Source of the DNA: Terriglobia bacterium | GTDB taxonomy: Bacteria > Acidobacteriota > Terriglobia > Terriglobales > Acidobacteriaceae | Length of the DNA stretch: 64,000 nt | Direction: 5' to 3' | Assembly (NCBI GenBank): GCA_020072585.1 | Contig: JAIQGL010000004.1 | Coordinates: 124,001 to 188,000 of the forward strand | The notes under the pieces: model-generated | What the model was told of the DNA's origin: nothing | Seen by the model: the letters and a program-made list of their open reading frames with translations, nothing else | Databases searched by the model: none | Made by a program: the position numbers and the translations under genes | In this document: piece after piece, positions 7,624 through 15,896 of the stretch | Position numbering within the stretch: the stretch's first letter is position 1 | Layout of the letters: each line of letters opens with the position of its first letter

Positions 7624-8562
7624 CTACTTCCCCATCAACCCATTGATCTCCGCATACGGCACAGCGCCTTCCGTCAGGGCCGTGTACGTTCCTGACGTTT
7701 TGGCTTCGTCGGCGATGCGGCGGAGCAGGCCCATCGCCGCCCGATGAGGACCGGAGCCGTAGCTCACGCGCTTGACGCCCAGCTTGGCCAACTCAGGGAT
7801 CGACGGAACGCCGGGGCCGGCCAGAATATTCAATGGGCCATCCGGATGCTGGGCTTCCTGATGAACGCCGCGCAGAGAGTCGACGACGGTCTGGATATGC
7901 TCCGGCTTGCGCAGGCCGGGAACAAAGATGCAGTCAGCGCCGGCCTGCCCGTTAACTTTTTGAAGATAGGCCTTGCCCCGTTCGAGCGTATTGCGCAGAG
8001 CTTCTTCAGGCTGGACGCCGGCTTGCCAGTAGGCGTCCACGCGGGCGTTGATGACGAGATGGATTCCCTCACGCTGAGCGGCGCGGCGCGCGGCCTGGAT
8101 ACGCTCAACCTGTTCCGCCACCGGATAGAGCGGCCCAAAATGTTCCTGTCCGGGCAGGGCATCTTCAAGGTTCACGCCCACGGCCCCGGCAGCGATGATC
8201 TGCGTGATGGAGGTCTCAAGGCCCTTGAGGTCTGCGGCAAAGCCGGCTTCAATATCGGCCGTAACGGGCACCTGGACGGCGCGGGCAATATGCCCGACCA
8301 TCAACAGCATCTCCGGCCAGGGAAGATGCTGGCCATCGGCATAACCCAGGGCGTTGGCGACTGCGGCGCTGCTGGTGGCGATGGCCGGCAGTCCGCAATG
8401 GGCGACCATGGCGGCGCTGGCGGCGTCCCAGGCGTTGATGAGAATAAGAGGGCTGTTGCCGTGGTGAAGCTCCAGCAGGAGAGAGGCTTTTTGCGCTTGC
8501 GTGATGGTTTGCTTTTGCGCGGATGTCATTTTTTGCGGGAGGGTCATGGCAGGTCCAAGCAT
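7624..8562 (-). CDS. Isocitrate lyase / PEP-mutase family enzyme
   Basis: A 312-residue TIM-barrel protein of the ICL/PEPM superfamily, which makes or breaks C-C or P-C bonds next to a carboxylate with Mg2+. Visible blocks are NAWDAASA near the N-terminus, TADIEAGF in place of the usual DADTGYG, VNLEDAL, and NARVDAYW. The enzyme-specific lyase loop (KKCGH-type) is not evident, so neither isocitrate lyase nor methylisocitrate lyase can be assigned. An oxaloacetate- or 2-methylisocitrate-like substrate is possible. M6 at 8547 is an alternative start. It is flanked by the DUF695 gene and a degenerate receiver, all on the minus strand, with no evident functional link. Confidence 0.82.
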   Translation of the reverse strand: MLGPAMTLPQKMTSAQKQTITQAQKASLLLELHHGNSPLILINAWDAASAAMVAHCGLPAIATSSAAVANALGYADGQHLPWPEMLLMVGHIARAVQVPVTADIEAGFAADLKGLETSITQIIAAGAVGVNLEDALPGQEHFGPLYPVAEQVERIQAARRAAQREGIHLVINARVDAYWQAGVQPEEALRNTLERGKAYLQKVNGQAGADCIFVPGLRKPEHIQTVVDSLRGVHQEAQHPDGPLNILAGPGVPSIPELAKLGVKRVSYGSGPHRAAMGLLRRIADEAKTSGTYTALTEGAVPYAEINGLMGK

Positions 8563-8582
8563 AACAGCCCGGCCCAGAGGCG

Positions 8583-8945
8583 TCAGGCCAGACGCGAGCG
8601 GCTCGGCGCGCCCAGCAGGTGGTTGACCGCGCGCACCACTTCTTCAGCACTGGCGGTGGTTTGCATGAGCGCGTCAGCCAGCTCAGTGTTCCTGACACTG
8701 GAGAAATAAATCAGAATGATTTTGGTGGAAGGATTTGCCTGCTTGAGCGCTTGGGCCACCTGATTGCGCTCTGCTTCAGGAACGCTGAAGCCCAGGATGG
8801 CAACATCAAAAACCTCTTGCGCAATGGCCGCTGTGGCGGTCGCCAGTGACTGCGCTACTGTGACTTCATAACCCGAGGCCCGCAACATCTGCTCCCGTTC
8901 CCGCAGCAATTCGGCTATGTAGCCAACCAGAAGCACTCGTGCCAT
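8583..8945 (-). CDS. Degenerate receiver-like protein (no phospho-acceptor Asp)
   Basis: A 120-residue single domain with the alternating beta/alpha pattern of CheY-like receivers (ARVLLVGY at the start, FDVAILGFSVPE at strand 3, IILIYFSS at strand 4). The residues that define an active receiver are replaced: the N-terminal acidic pair reads VGY, and the strand-3 aspartate is a glycine (VAILGF). It therefore cannot be phosphorylated in the usual way. GGGAAG precedes the ATG. The protein at 39693-40079 has the same replacements (VAIVGY), so this is a small family of pseudo-receivers in this genome. The partner is unknown. Confidence 0.72.
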   Translation of the reverse strand: MARVLLVGYIAELLREREQMLRASGYEVTVAQSLATATAAIAQEVFDVAILGFSVPEAERNQVAQALKQANPSTKIILIYFSSVRNTELADALMQTTASAEEVVRAVNHLLGAPSRSRLA

Positions 8946-9365
8946 AGTTCTTCCCTATGATGTCTCGGCGCCAGTCCTATACGGAGGCAATGCGCGAAAA
9001 ACAGCATTTCAGAAAGCAGCGTTTCGCGCAAAGATTCCGTTTGTACGTGCTGCAAATTCGCGCTCGGCCATTTCCAACCGGAACAGCAATGGCGCAACTC
9101 CGCTTCATTTTGTCAGCGCTGGACAAAGAATCGACCAAACCGGAGGGGTCTTCCACGCGACGTGGGACGCCAGTCCGGGCTTCTGCCTGAAAGGGGGCGA
9201 TCAGGACAACGGTATAATTGACTACCGGGGAAACCAGGACCATTGGATCCGGAAAGATCGAATCGAGAGATATATTACTACAGTTATGGATGCCGAATTC
9301 CCAAGGTGTGCTTACAATACAAGGACGCCCTATACTTTTCTGTTTGAAATTCCCTTGGAGCAAAG
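8946..9365. other. Intergenic region, gdhA upstream region
   Basis: 420 bp between the divergent pseudo-receiver and gdhA. Small frames here lack protein-like composition. A TATACT-like -10 stands about 30 bases before the gdhA ATG, with only a weak -35, and TTGGAG serves as its ribosome binding site. No repeat family or RNA gene was recognised. Confidence 0.4.
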
Positions 9366-10631
9366 ATGAAAACCGTATCACTGGAACAGGAGCTGAATCC
9401 CTGGGAAGCCCAGGCAGCTCGCTTTGATTTTGCCGCGCAAAAACTCAACCTGGATGAAGGCCTGTGGAAGATCCTGCGCTATCCGCAGCGTGAAATCATC
9501 GTGCATATCCCCGTTGCCATGGACAACGGAACACTGGAAGTCTTTACCGGCTTCCGGGTACAGCACTCCATTGCCCGCGGGCCAGCCAAAGGCGGGGTCC
9601 GCTACTCGCCCGATGTCACCCTGGACGAAGTGCGCGCCCTCGCCAGTTGGATGACCTGGAAATGCGCCGTGGTCAATATTCCTTTTGGCGGAGCCAAGGG
9701 TGGCATCATCGTCGACCCGAAAAAGCTGAGTCTCTCTGAGCTGGAAAAAATGACTCGCCGCTATACCGCTGAGCTGATTGAATTCCTGGGTCCGGAAAAA
9801 GATGTTCCCGCTCCCGACATGGGCACCAATGAACAGACCATGGCCTGGATGATGGACACCTATTCCATGCACATGCGGCAAACTGTGACGGCCGTGGTCA
9901 CGGGCAAGCCAATCAACATCGGCGGATCAAGAGGCCGGCGTGAAGCCACCGGACGCGGCGTGATGATCAACTGTGACGAAGCTCTCAGAAAATTTGAGAT
10001 GAGCCGCGAATCCACCCGCGTGATCATTCAGGGCTTCGGCAATGTCGGCTCCAACGCGGCCAAGCTAATGGCCGATGGCGGCTACAAAATCGTCGGCATT
10101 GCGGAATACGATGGCGGCCTTTTCAACAAAAATGGAATCAACATTGACAATCTGCTGGAACATCGTGACCGCAACAAAACGATCGTCGGGTTCCCCGGAG
10201 CTGACGCCGCTGACCCCAGGGAATTGCTGCTGGCCGATTGTGAAATTCTGATTCCCGCGGCCACTGAGAACGTCATCACCAGCCAGAACGCGGCGGGCAT
10301 CAAGGCCAGGATCATCTGTGAAGGCGCAAACGGTCCCACCACCGCCGCAGCGGATGAAATCCTGGCCGACAAGAAAGTCTTCATCATTCCTGACATTCTC
10401 GCCAACGCCGGTGGCGTTACTGCTTCTTACTTTGAGTGGGTGCAGGACCGCCAGGGTTATTTCTGGAAGGAATCCGCTGTCAATGAACAACTGGAGTTCA
10501 TCCTGCGTGAGGCCTTTGAGGATGTGGTGCACTTCTCAGACACGCACGGCGTAAACAACCGGATCGCGGCTTACATGCTGGCCATCAGCCGTGTGGCCCA
10601 CACCATCAAGCTGCGCGGCATTTACGCCTAA
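9366..10631 (+). CDS. gdhA: Glutamate dehydrogenase (Glu/Leu/Phe/Val family)
   Basis: A 421-residue enzyme that interconverts 2-oxoglutarate plus ammonium and glutamate with NAD(P)H. The N-terminal domain shows GPAKGGVRY and the substrate/catalytic lysine region [11 protein letters not shown]. The C-terminal Rossmann domain contains [10 protein letters not shown]. Length and motif order fit the hexameric small-subunit GDH class, common in Acidobacteria and Archaea. TTGGAG lies about 6 bases before the ATG. It is monocistronic and ends in a strong terminator at 10660. The glutamine synthetase at 59534 is its functional counterpart in nitrogen assimilation but is not linked. Cofactor preference cannot be read safely. 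Confidence 0.95.
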   Translation: MKTVSLEQELNPWEAQAARFDFAAQKLNLDEGLWKILRYPQREIIVHIPVAMDNGTLEVFTGFRVQHSIARGPAKGGVRYSPDVTLDEVRALASWMTWKCAVVNIPFGGAKGGIIVDPKKLSLSELEKMTRRYTAELIEFLGPEKDVPAPDMGTNEQTMAWMMDTYSMHMRQTVTAVVTGKPINIGGSRGRREATGRGVMINCDEALRKFEMSRESTRVIIQGFGNVGSNAAKLMADGGYKIVGIAEYDGGLFNKNGINIDNLLEHRDRNKTIVGFPGADAADPRELLLADCEILIPAATENVITSQNAAGIKARIICEGANGPTTAAADEILADKKVFIIPDILANAGGVTASYFEWVQDRQGYFWKESAVNEQLEFILREAFEDVVHFSDTHGVNNRIAAYMLAISRVAHTIKLRGIYA

Positions 10632-10659
10632 CCAGTAGCATTCTGCTTAGCGCCAGACA

Positions 10660-10691
10660 CCGCCTGCCCCCGCGGCAGGCGGTTTGCTTTT
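10660..10691 (+). terminator. Rho-independent terminator after gdhA
   Basis: A 9-bp perfect stem CCGCCTGCC/GGCAGGCGG with a 5-base loop, followed by TTTGCTTTT. Confidence 0.88.
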
Positions 10692-10759
10692 GCCCCCGCG
10701 TCCGATACCCGATGTCCGATTCGTTCGAATCGACGTACTTCCGTCTCTTCTGTCAAAGA

Positions 10760-11013
10760 ACTGATTTCAGCATTTGCACCCGCGACGCCAATAACGCAAT
10801 CTCAACTATGGTTTTCTTTATATGGCAAAGGGCGTGGCTGCTTTCCTCGTCGGATGGGTTGCCGCCCTGTTCTTCAAGAAGTTTTGTAACTGGAACGCCG
10901 TGTTCTACTGCGCGACGGGAATGGCCTTCCTCTCCGCGATGTTGATCCTGATATTGCGTACCCTTGCCGCTTCCTGCGCTAAGCCATCAGCAAGAGCCAT
11001 CAATGATTTGTAG
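10760..11013 (+). pseudogene. C-terminal remnant of an OFA-type MFS transporter
   Basis: The frame starting at 10822 reads MAKGVAAFLVGW...FCNWNAVFYCATGMAF with a terminal hydrophobic segment, the pattern of the last two membrane helices of oxalate/formate-antiporter-like MFS proteins. Upstream codons continue the homology as LNYGFLY. The expected preceding piece (DANNAI) is in another frame, with a stop at 10792, so at least one frameshift separates them. Everything N-terminal is gone. I call it a decayed gene rather than a 63-residue protein. The family assignment is from memory of the motif. Confidence 0.5.
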
Positions 11014-11053
11014 CAAAAGTAGGATGAGTTAAATTAACAAGTAAGTTATCAAG

Positions 11054-11080
11054 GCCGCGGCGATAGCTGCGGCTTTTTTG
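11054..11080 (+). terminator. Rho-independent terminator
   Basis: An 8-bp stem GCCGCGGC/GCTGCGGC with one G-T pair and a GATA loop, followed by TTTTTTGTTTTT. It lies just after the MFS remnant and may be its original terminator. The next 265 bp (11086-11350) are AT-rich, with no gene recognised. Confidence 0.8.
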
Positions 11081-11350
11081 TTTTTGCGCTCTAACCAAAT
11101 AATTTATTGCTATTTTTACCAAATTAATACTTGCCAAAGACTGTCTTGATTAGTTTATATATTTTCAAACCACACCCCCTATGATGTCTTTTGATCTTCT
11201 GCGCACCAGAAGACTGCAATAATCATGCAACAAAGGAAATGTTGGCTTGTCCAAGCAAGCAATTATATGGTCGCAAAGCCTGCGGTTATTAAATTGCCAG
11301 TCCATAGGGCAAGCGGCCACTTTAGATCTATCCAAAGTTAGGAGCGAGTC

Positions 11351-11644
11351 ATGCTGCCGCTTAGAAGCTTTCTTACCCACATGATCACGCAGAGCTATGA
11401 CACGATCGGCCGCATGGTCTCCATCGCCAACAGCGAGACTACATATCTGAGCGGCCTCAGCTATAACACCGCGGGTGAGACACTGGGTTTGACCATGGGC
11501 AACGGCGTGCTGGGCTCGTTTACGTGCAATGACCATCTGCAGCTCCAGACCTTGCGCTACTCCAAAACCGGTATCACGCCAGACCCGCTGAACCTGGCCT
11601 ATGATGTTTTCCGAGTACCGAGACAAGTGTCTTTGGCTATTTAG
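11351..11644 (+). pseudogene. RHS/YD-repeat protein fragment
   Basis: A 97-codon frame containing SYDTIGRMVSIAN, LSYNTAGETLGLTMGNG and LNLAYDV, typical RHS (YD) repeat phrases of very large secreted or toxin-carrying proteins. Only about two repeats survive, with no signal peptide or core, so this is a fragment of a gene that would normally exceed 1,000 codons. It is followed by a glycine-rich frame that may be the detached tail of the same protein. The region has lower GC than its surroundings, suggesting acquisition and decay. Confidence 0.6.
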
Positions 11645-11693
11645 GAATAGGTAACGGAGGTGGTGCAAGAGAAGTAGCAGGCCACCAGAATAC

Positions 11694-12245
11694 GTGCATT
11701 TTTTTGCTGCACTCGCTCCAGAGGCTCGCACGGGTTTGGAGAGCGCGCGAATTATCGCTCGTCTGGGCCTAGGCGCCCTCGACATTCAGGGCGCCTCCGT
11801 AAACAGTGTTGCGGTGGGGATCGGTGGTGGTGCAGGGGCAGGACTTGCTATAAGCCCTGTTGTCTCAATCGGCGGAGGTTTTACCGGGTCGACCCTCGTG
11901 GGCGCTGATAACACCGGTGGTTCTGGTCTCTTGATCAGTTTTGGATCAAATGTTCCCGCAATACTTGAGACTAAACCTACCTGGGGTGACGGCGTCGCTG
12001 CTAATATTGGTTTTTCTATCCTTGCGTCCCCTAAGACTCTCGATGGACTCACGGGAGAAAGCTTTGGCGGTAGCGGCAGTTTCGGTCCGGTTGGAGCGGA
12101 CATCAACACCAACGGTATCCAAGCTACAATTGGCCTTGGCTTCGGAGCACGATACGGCCTGGGGTTCAGTTTTGGACCGTCAGTTCTCCTACCATTTTGC
12201 GAGATGAAGAGCAGGCGGCCAAATTTTTTGAGTCACATGATTTAG
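11694..12245 (+). CDS. Glycine-rich hypothetical protein, possible RHS tail fragment
   Basis: A 183-residue frame with a GTG start, low complexity and rich in Gly, Ser, Val and Ala (AVGIGGGAGAGLAISP, GFGARYGLGFSFGP). Alternating small and hydrophobic residues suggest beta-strand repeats, as in C-terminal regions of RHS or wall-associated proteins. There is no signal peptide and no clear ribosome binding site, and the last 15 residues (CEMKSRRPNFLSHMI) look unrelated, as if read through a junction. It is probably part of the same broken RHS locus rather than an independent gene. Confidence 0.35.
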   Translation: MHFFAALAPEARTGLESARIIARLGLGALDIQGASVNSVAVGIGGGAGAGLAISPVVSIGGGFTGSTLVGADNTGGSGLLISFGSNVPAILETKPTWGDGVAANIGFSILASPKTLDGLTGESFGGSGSFGPVGADINTNGIQATIGLGFGARYGLGFSFGPSVLLPFCEMKSRRPNFLSHMI

Positions 12246-12451
12246 AGGGTTTGGGGTTTGAGGCTTCGGCGGGGCGCTATGAAAGCCGAGGGGGCACTAC
12301 CATCCATATGTCGGAAACGCAGAACCTCAATCCGCGCCGTGTAGGTCATGATATTGTCGCTCTGGCAAGAAAGCTGGTCAAAATCGTCTACGATACTCTG
12401 AAAAACCAGTGGGTCTTCGAAGATTTTCCCAGCTTTACCCTGGCTGCCTAA
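12197..12451 (+). pseudogene. Chimeric remnant: antitoxin-like head, transposase-like tail
   Basis: An 84-codon frame. The first half (AAKFFESHDLEGL) recalls the WxTHD region of CopG-type antitoxins. The second half (RVGHDIVALARKLVKIVYDT, NQWVFEDFP) recalls the C-terminal tail of IS110-like transposases. Neither is complete and the two do not belong together, so I read this as a junction of two decayed genes. Both assignments are weak. Confidence 0.3.
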
Positions 12452-12586
12452 AACCAGCCAAAACAACTTTTGAGTGGACATTATTCATGGGAGACACTGT
12501 TGAGTTTCCGTGCGGATTTTTCCTGGTGGCTTCGAGTCGAGGAGGCAAGTAGGCCCCCCTCGCTACGCTCGGGGTCTTAAAAGCAG

Positions 12587-13459
12587 TTACTTTTTTTTCG
12601 GTACGATCTTCAACTCATCCGCGGCCAGAATTTTTCTGATCTGATTGCGGGCGTGAATGGACCAGGGGCCAATGGTATCGAGCCGGGAATAAGCCTCCCA
12701 GTGATGCAGGGCTTTGCGGGGCTGGCGGGCTTTTTCAAGAGCGAGCGCAAGATTGTAATGCGCGTCAGCGTAGGTGGGGGCCAGCGAGATGGCGGATTGA
12801 TAAGCTTTGATGGCGTCGGGCAGACGTCCGGTTTCGTCGAGCACGTTGCCCAGATCAAAATAAGCCAGCGCGTAACGGGGATCCACTTCAATCGCTTTGC
12901 GGTAGAAGCGCTCCGCCTGCGGGTAATCATGGCGATTATAAAAAAGCGTGCCTAAATTGATATAAGCGGCGGCGTGCAGCGGATCAAGCTCAACGCACTT
13001 TTTGTAGCTATCAATCGCTTCCGTCTGGGTGCCGGGATCTTCTTCGAGAGCCACACCGCGGGCGAAAAATTCAACTGCCGTTTCCGCGGCGCGCATGGCA
13101 TGGATTTTGTGTGACTCCACCACCTCGCGCTGGTTGAAGTCCATTACGAACTGGCCGGCCAGCGGCTCCATCGCCGAACCCTGATGGCGGAACACGACGC
13201 GAGACTGGCTGGCGAAGGTGCCCATTTCCATTAACGGGTTTTCCATGCCGGCAACCTGGCGCATGGCGCGCAGCGATTCCAGGATCACGGCGGAGCGCAC
13301 CCGTTTGGCACGCAGGTCACGCAGCTTCTTGATTTGCAGGAGGTCAAAAAAGGAATAGGAGTGCGCCGCGGGCAGCAAACCGGCTTTTTCCCAGCCCGCC
13401 AACTGCCGCGCTGTAATGCGAAGGATCCGCAGAACGTCTGATCGATCGTATCTTTCCAC
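12587..13459 (-). CDS. MerR-type HTH regulator fused to TPR repeats
   Basis: A 290-residue protein. Residues 1-75 form a MerR-like winged helix (VLRILRITARQLAGWEKAG, then YSFFDLLQIKKLRDLR). Residues about 150-265 contain at least three TPR units (AAAYINLGTLFYNRHDYPQA, ALAYFDLGNVLDETGRLPDA, ADAHYNLALALEKARQPRKA). It probably binds DNA and a protein partner in the cytoplasm. The start is GTG with AAAGG about 6 bases upstream. The tail is basic (VPKKK). It stands alone between the decayed locus and tRNA-Thr. This fusion is familiar in Acidobacteria; its targets are unknown. Confidence 0.85.
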   Translation of the reverse strand: MERYDRSDVLRILRITARQLAGWEKAGLLPAAHSYSFFDLLQIKKLRDLRAKRVRSAVILESLRAMRQVAGMENPLMEMGTFASQSRVVFRHQGSAMEPLAGQFVMDFNQREVVESHKIHAMRAAETAVEFFARGVALEEDPGTQTEAIDSYKKCVELDPLHAAAYINLGTLFYNRHDYPQAERFYRKAIEVDPRYALAYFDLGNVLDETGRLPDAIKAYQSAISLAPTYADAHYNLALALEKARQPRKALHHWEAYSRLDTIGPWSIHARNQIRKILAADELKIVPKKK

Positions 13460-13722
13460 TGTGGCCTTTGGAAGTACGCGCCTTTTCTTACAGAGCTACA
13501 GAACATTATGCGAAACACCGGGCACAAAAAGCAAGCGCAAAGACCTGCAAAGTGTGGAAAAGTCACCCCTTAAGTCACTCCCTTCCAAACCGCCGGTGCT
13601 TTGTTTTTTCCACTCGACTTCTGTCTTGCGCCTGTGGCAGTGGGCTCGGCGTGCCATAGGTGCAGGACTCACGTAAGGAAAGGAAGACACTAAGGCGGGG
13701 TGGAGCAAAGCGACATAAATAC

Positions 13723-13798
13723 TGGAGCCGACGATCGGACTTGAACCGATGACCTGTCGATTACGAATCGACTGCTCTACCAACTGAGCTACGTCGGC
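13723..13798 (-). tRNA. tRNA-Thr (CGU)
   Basis: The minus strand folds as a cloverleaf of 76 nt with encoded CCA: acceptor GCCGACG/CGTCGGC, D arm GCTC...GAGC, anticodon stem GTCGA/TCGAC around loop TTCGTAA (anticodon CGU), and T arm ATCGG TTCAAGT CCGAT. Confidence 0.96.
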
Positions 13799-13879
13799 CA
13801 GTGAAAGGCTGCCTTTCTATTCTAAGAGAGAGTCATCAGAGCCGTAAAGAGCGTGGCCTGTTTTTACGCGAATCCGGGG

Positions 13880-15748
13880 CTACTCCAAGTCCAGACTCAG
13901 TAAGTCTCCCTGGTTCTCTCCGCTTTTACGATAGCTCACTGTGACGCCATGGTTTTTCAGGGAGCAGGGATTTCCACCCATGGCTTTTACATCGCCCTTG
14001 ATCATGAGAGTTTGGTTTGGCGGCAAATTCAGTCTCCAGTTCTTGCCGCCGGAAGCCACTACGAACACCGGCCGGGAGGAGCATTCCACGGATACAAGTG
14101 TTCCTTTCATGGAAAGAACAGGTCCGGCTCCGCCGGCTGAGGCGGATTTGGCGGGCGAAGTTTCAGCCGGTTCGTTTTTTCCGGAAGTCTCACTTAACCC
14201 AAGCGCGCCGCTTGAGCCATTGCCTTCGCGGACCATTGCATCACGCCCCTGCATGGCGGACTTAAAGTTTTCTATGACCTGAATCTGCTGGCCTGCCCAT
14301 GCCGCAGTCTGGGAATCAGAGCTGTGCTGTAGTTGCTGCAAGACGGGGATGGCGCGGTCAAAATCCTGCGTACGCATGTAAGCGTTGACAAGATTGGCCA
14401 CGAACCCGGTGTTTCTGGGGCTCAGGGCAATGGCTTTATTCAGCGCCTCGATGGCTTTTTCTTTCTCGCCCCTGGCGGAAAGAGTAATGCCGAGCAGGTT
14501 ATAAGCCTCAGCGTAGTCCGGTTCCAGAGCAATTGCGGTAGCCAACTCTTTCCTGATGGTCTCAGTATCCTCCGGAACTCCGCCACCCATGCCGTTGCGG
14601 CTCATCATCATGGCCAGAAGGTAATGCACTTGTGGATCTTTCACGTCCTGAGCCACCGCATGCTTAAAGTATTCGCCCGCCTTGTCCCAATCTCTGGTTT
14701 GCATTGCCTCATAGCCCAGGTCGCGATTGGCGGTGACATTTTCCGGCTGCAGCGCCAGGACCTGCTGCAACTCCGTGATCCCCCGGGCGCGATAGTCGCG
14801 CGAATGGTAATCCAGATCGGCCATGACCGATTTCACATCAATATCGTTCAAGGGACGCGAAGTGAACTGTATGGCGTCAGCTCCTGTGGGCGCAGGCGCG
14901 TGAAGGGACGTGGTCTCGCCCCTGCTGAAATAATCTTCCACAGCTTTCTGCAGGGCTTCCGGTTCCATGCCAAAGCTGCGCCGGATGGCTTCCGGCACCG
15001 GGACATGCTGGTCCTGTGTCATACGGATATAGGCCGAAGTCTGCTTCATCAGGCCTTTGCTCCAGATGAAATGAACCGTCAGCCATGATTGTGCGTAGAA
15101 GGTCGACCGTTGGTCACCCCGGTTGTAGACCTGCGAGTCATGGCCCACGCTCAACAGGTCGACCAGTCTTAGCCAGTGGCCTTGCCGCAGAATTTCCACA
15201 TTCTCCTGTTTCACCAGCCCAAGGACCACTTCTTTTTTGTCGATCTTGAGCGTGGAGCAATACTCGGCAAAGCCTTCGTCAAACCACAGCGGCGAAGGCG
15301 GGAAATTACTGTTGATCAGCAGGTGAGCGTATTCGTGGAAGACCGTTCCCCAGCTGCTGTCCTGGGAAAGGTCCAGCGCAATGTACTGCCGGTCCTGGCT
15401 GGCCCCCGGCGAGCCGTGGCCTCCGTTGCCCAGAAAGAAGCCGGCGAGCTCGACGGGCTTACCTCCGTATAGAGGTGAAAACTGGCGCAACTCTTTACTG
15501 TTACGAAAGGCAACAATCTCGAGCGGCGCCGTATTAACGCTGACCTTGGCGAAAATCGCGCCAAAGCCGGCGCGCATTTGCTCGAATTTGGTGGCGACTT
15601 CACGCGCGCGCTTGTCACCGCCGTCTGTGGCGACGGAAAAATGGGGTGAAGTAACTTCGACCCATTGCTGGTCAGCGCCAACAGCGGAAAAGGCACAGGC
15701 GAAAAGAGACACAAGAAAGAAACTTCGCCGGATCATAGGCACATTCAT
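13880..15748 (-). CDS. Secreted gluzincin-like metalloprotease with TPR domain
   Basis: A 622-residue protein with an N-terminal signal peptide (RRSFFLVSLFACAFSAVGA). The N-terminal half is a peptidase-MA-like domain: the zinc motif HEYAH at about residue 139, followed by WFDEGFAEY about 20 residues later supplying the third ligand. Residues about 310-500 form TPR repeats (NRDLGYEAMQTRDWDKAGEY, EAYNLLGITLSARGEKEKAI). The last 80 residues form a small beta-rich domain. It is predicted to act in the periplasm or be exported. The active-site residues are intact, so proteolysis is likely, though the substrate is unknown. It lies just upstream of tRNA-Thr on the same strand. Confidence 0.85.
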   Translation of the reverse strand: MNVPMIRRSFFLVSLFACAFSAVGADQQWVEVTSPHFSVATDGGDKRAREVATKFEQMRAGFGAIFAKVSVNTAPLEIVAFRNSKELRQFSPLYGGKPVELAGFFLGNGGHGSPGASQDRQYIALDLSQDSSWGTVFHEYAHLLINSNFPPSPLWFDEGFAEYCSTLKIDKKEVVLGLVKQENVEILRQGHWLRLVDLLSVGHDSQVYNRGDQRSTFYAQSWLTVHFIWSKGLMKQTSAYIRMTQDQHVPVPEAIRRSFGMEPEALQKAVEDYFSRGETTSLHAPAPTGADAIQFTSRPLNDIDVKSVMADLDYHSRDYRARGITELQQVLALQPENVTANRDLGYEAMQTRDWDKAGEYFKHAVAQDVKDPQVHYLLAMMMSRNGMGGGVPEDTETIRKELATAIALEPDYAEAYNLLGITLSARGEKEKAIEALNKAIALSPRNTGFVANLVNAYMRTQDFDRAIPVLQQLQHSSDSQTAAWAGQQIQVIENFKSAMQGRDAMVREGNGSSGALGLSETSGKNEPAETSPAKSASAGGAGPVLSMKGTLVSVECSSRPVFVVASGGKNWRLNLPPNQTLMIKGDVKAMGGNPCSLKNHGVTVSYRKSGENQGDLLSLDLE

Positions 15749-15896
15749 AGGGAAACCAAGGTTGGGGGATGGCTAGGAGAGTACCCCGATCTTATCCCCG
15801 TTTGCAACCTATCAACAGCCGATCGAGTCGAAATGCTCAAGCGCCGCACGAATGCGCCCGCAGGCGGTCGCTGCCGGCAATTTCGTAGACGGCTTT

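Noticed and set aside
14333-15088. Plus-strand frame of 251 codons inside the metalloprotease gene
   Set aside because: It is antisense to a clear HExxH/TPR protein with a signal peptide; the composition is typical of GC-rich opposite-strand frames.
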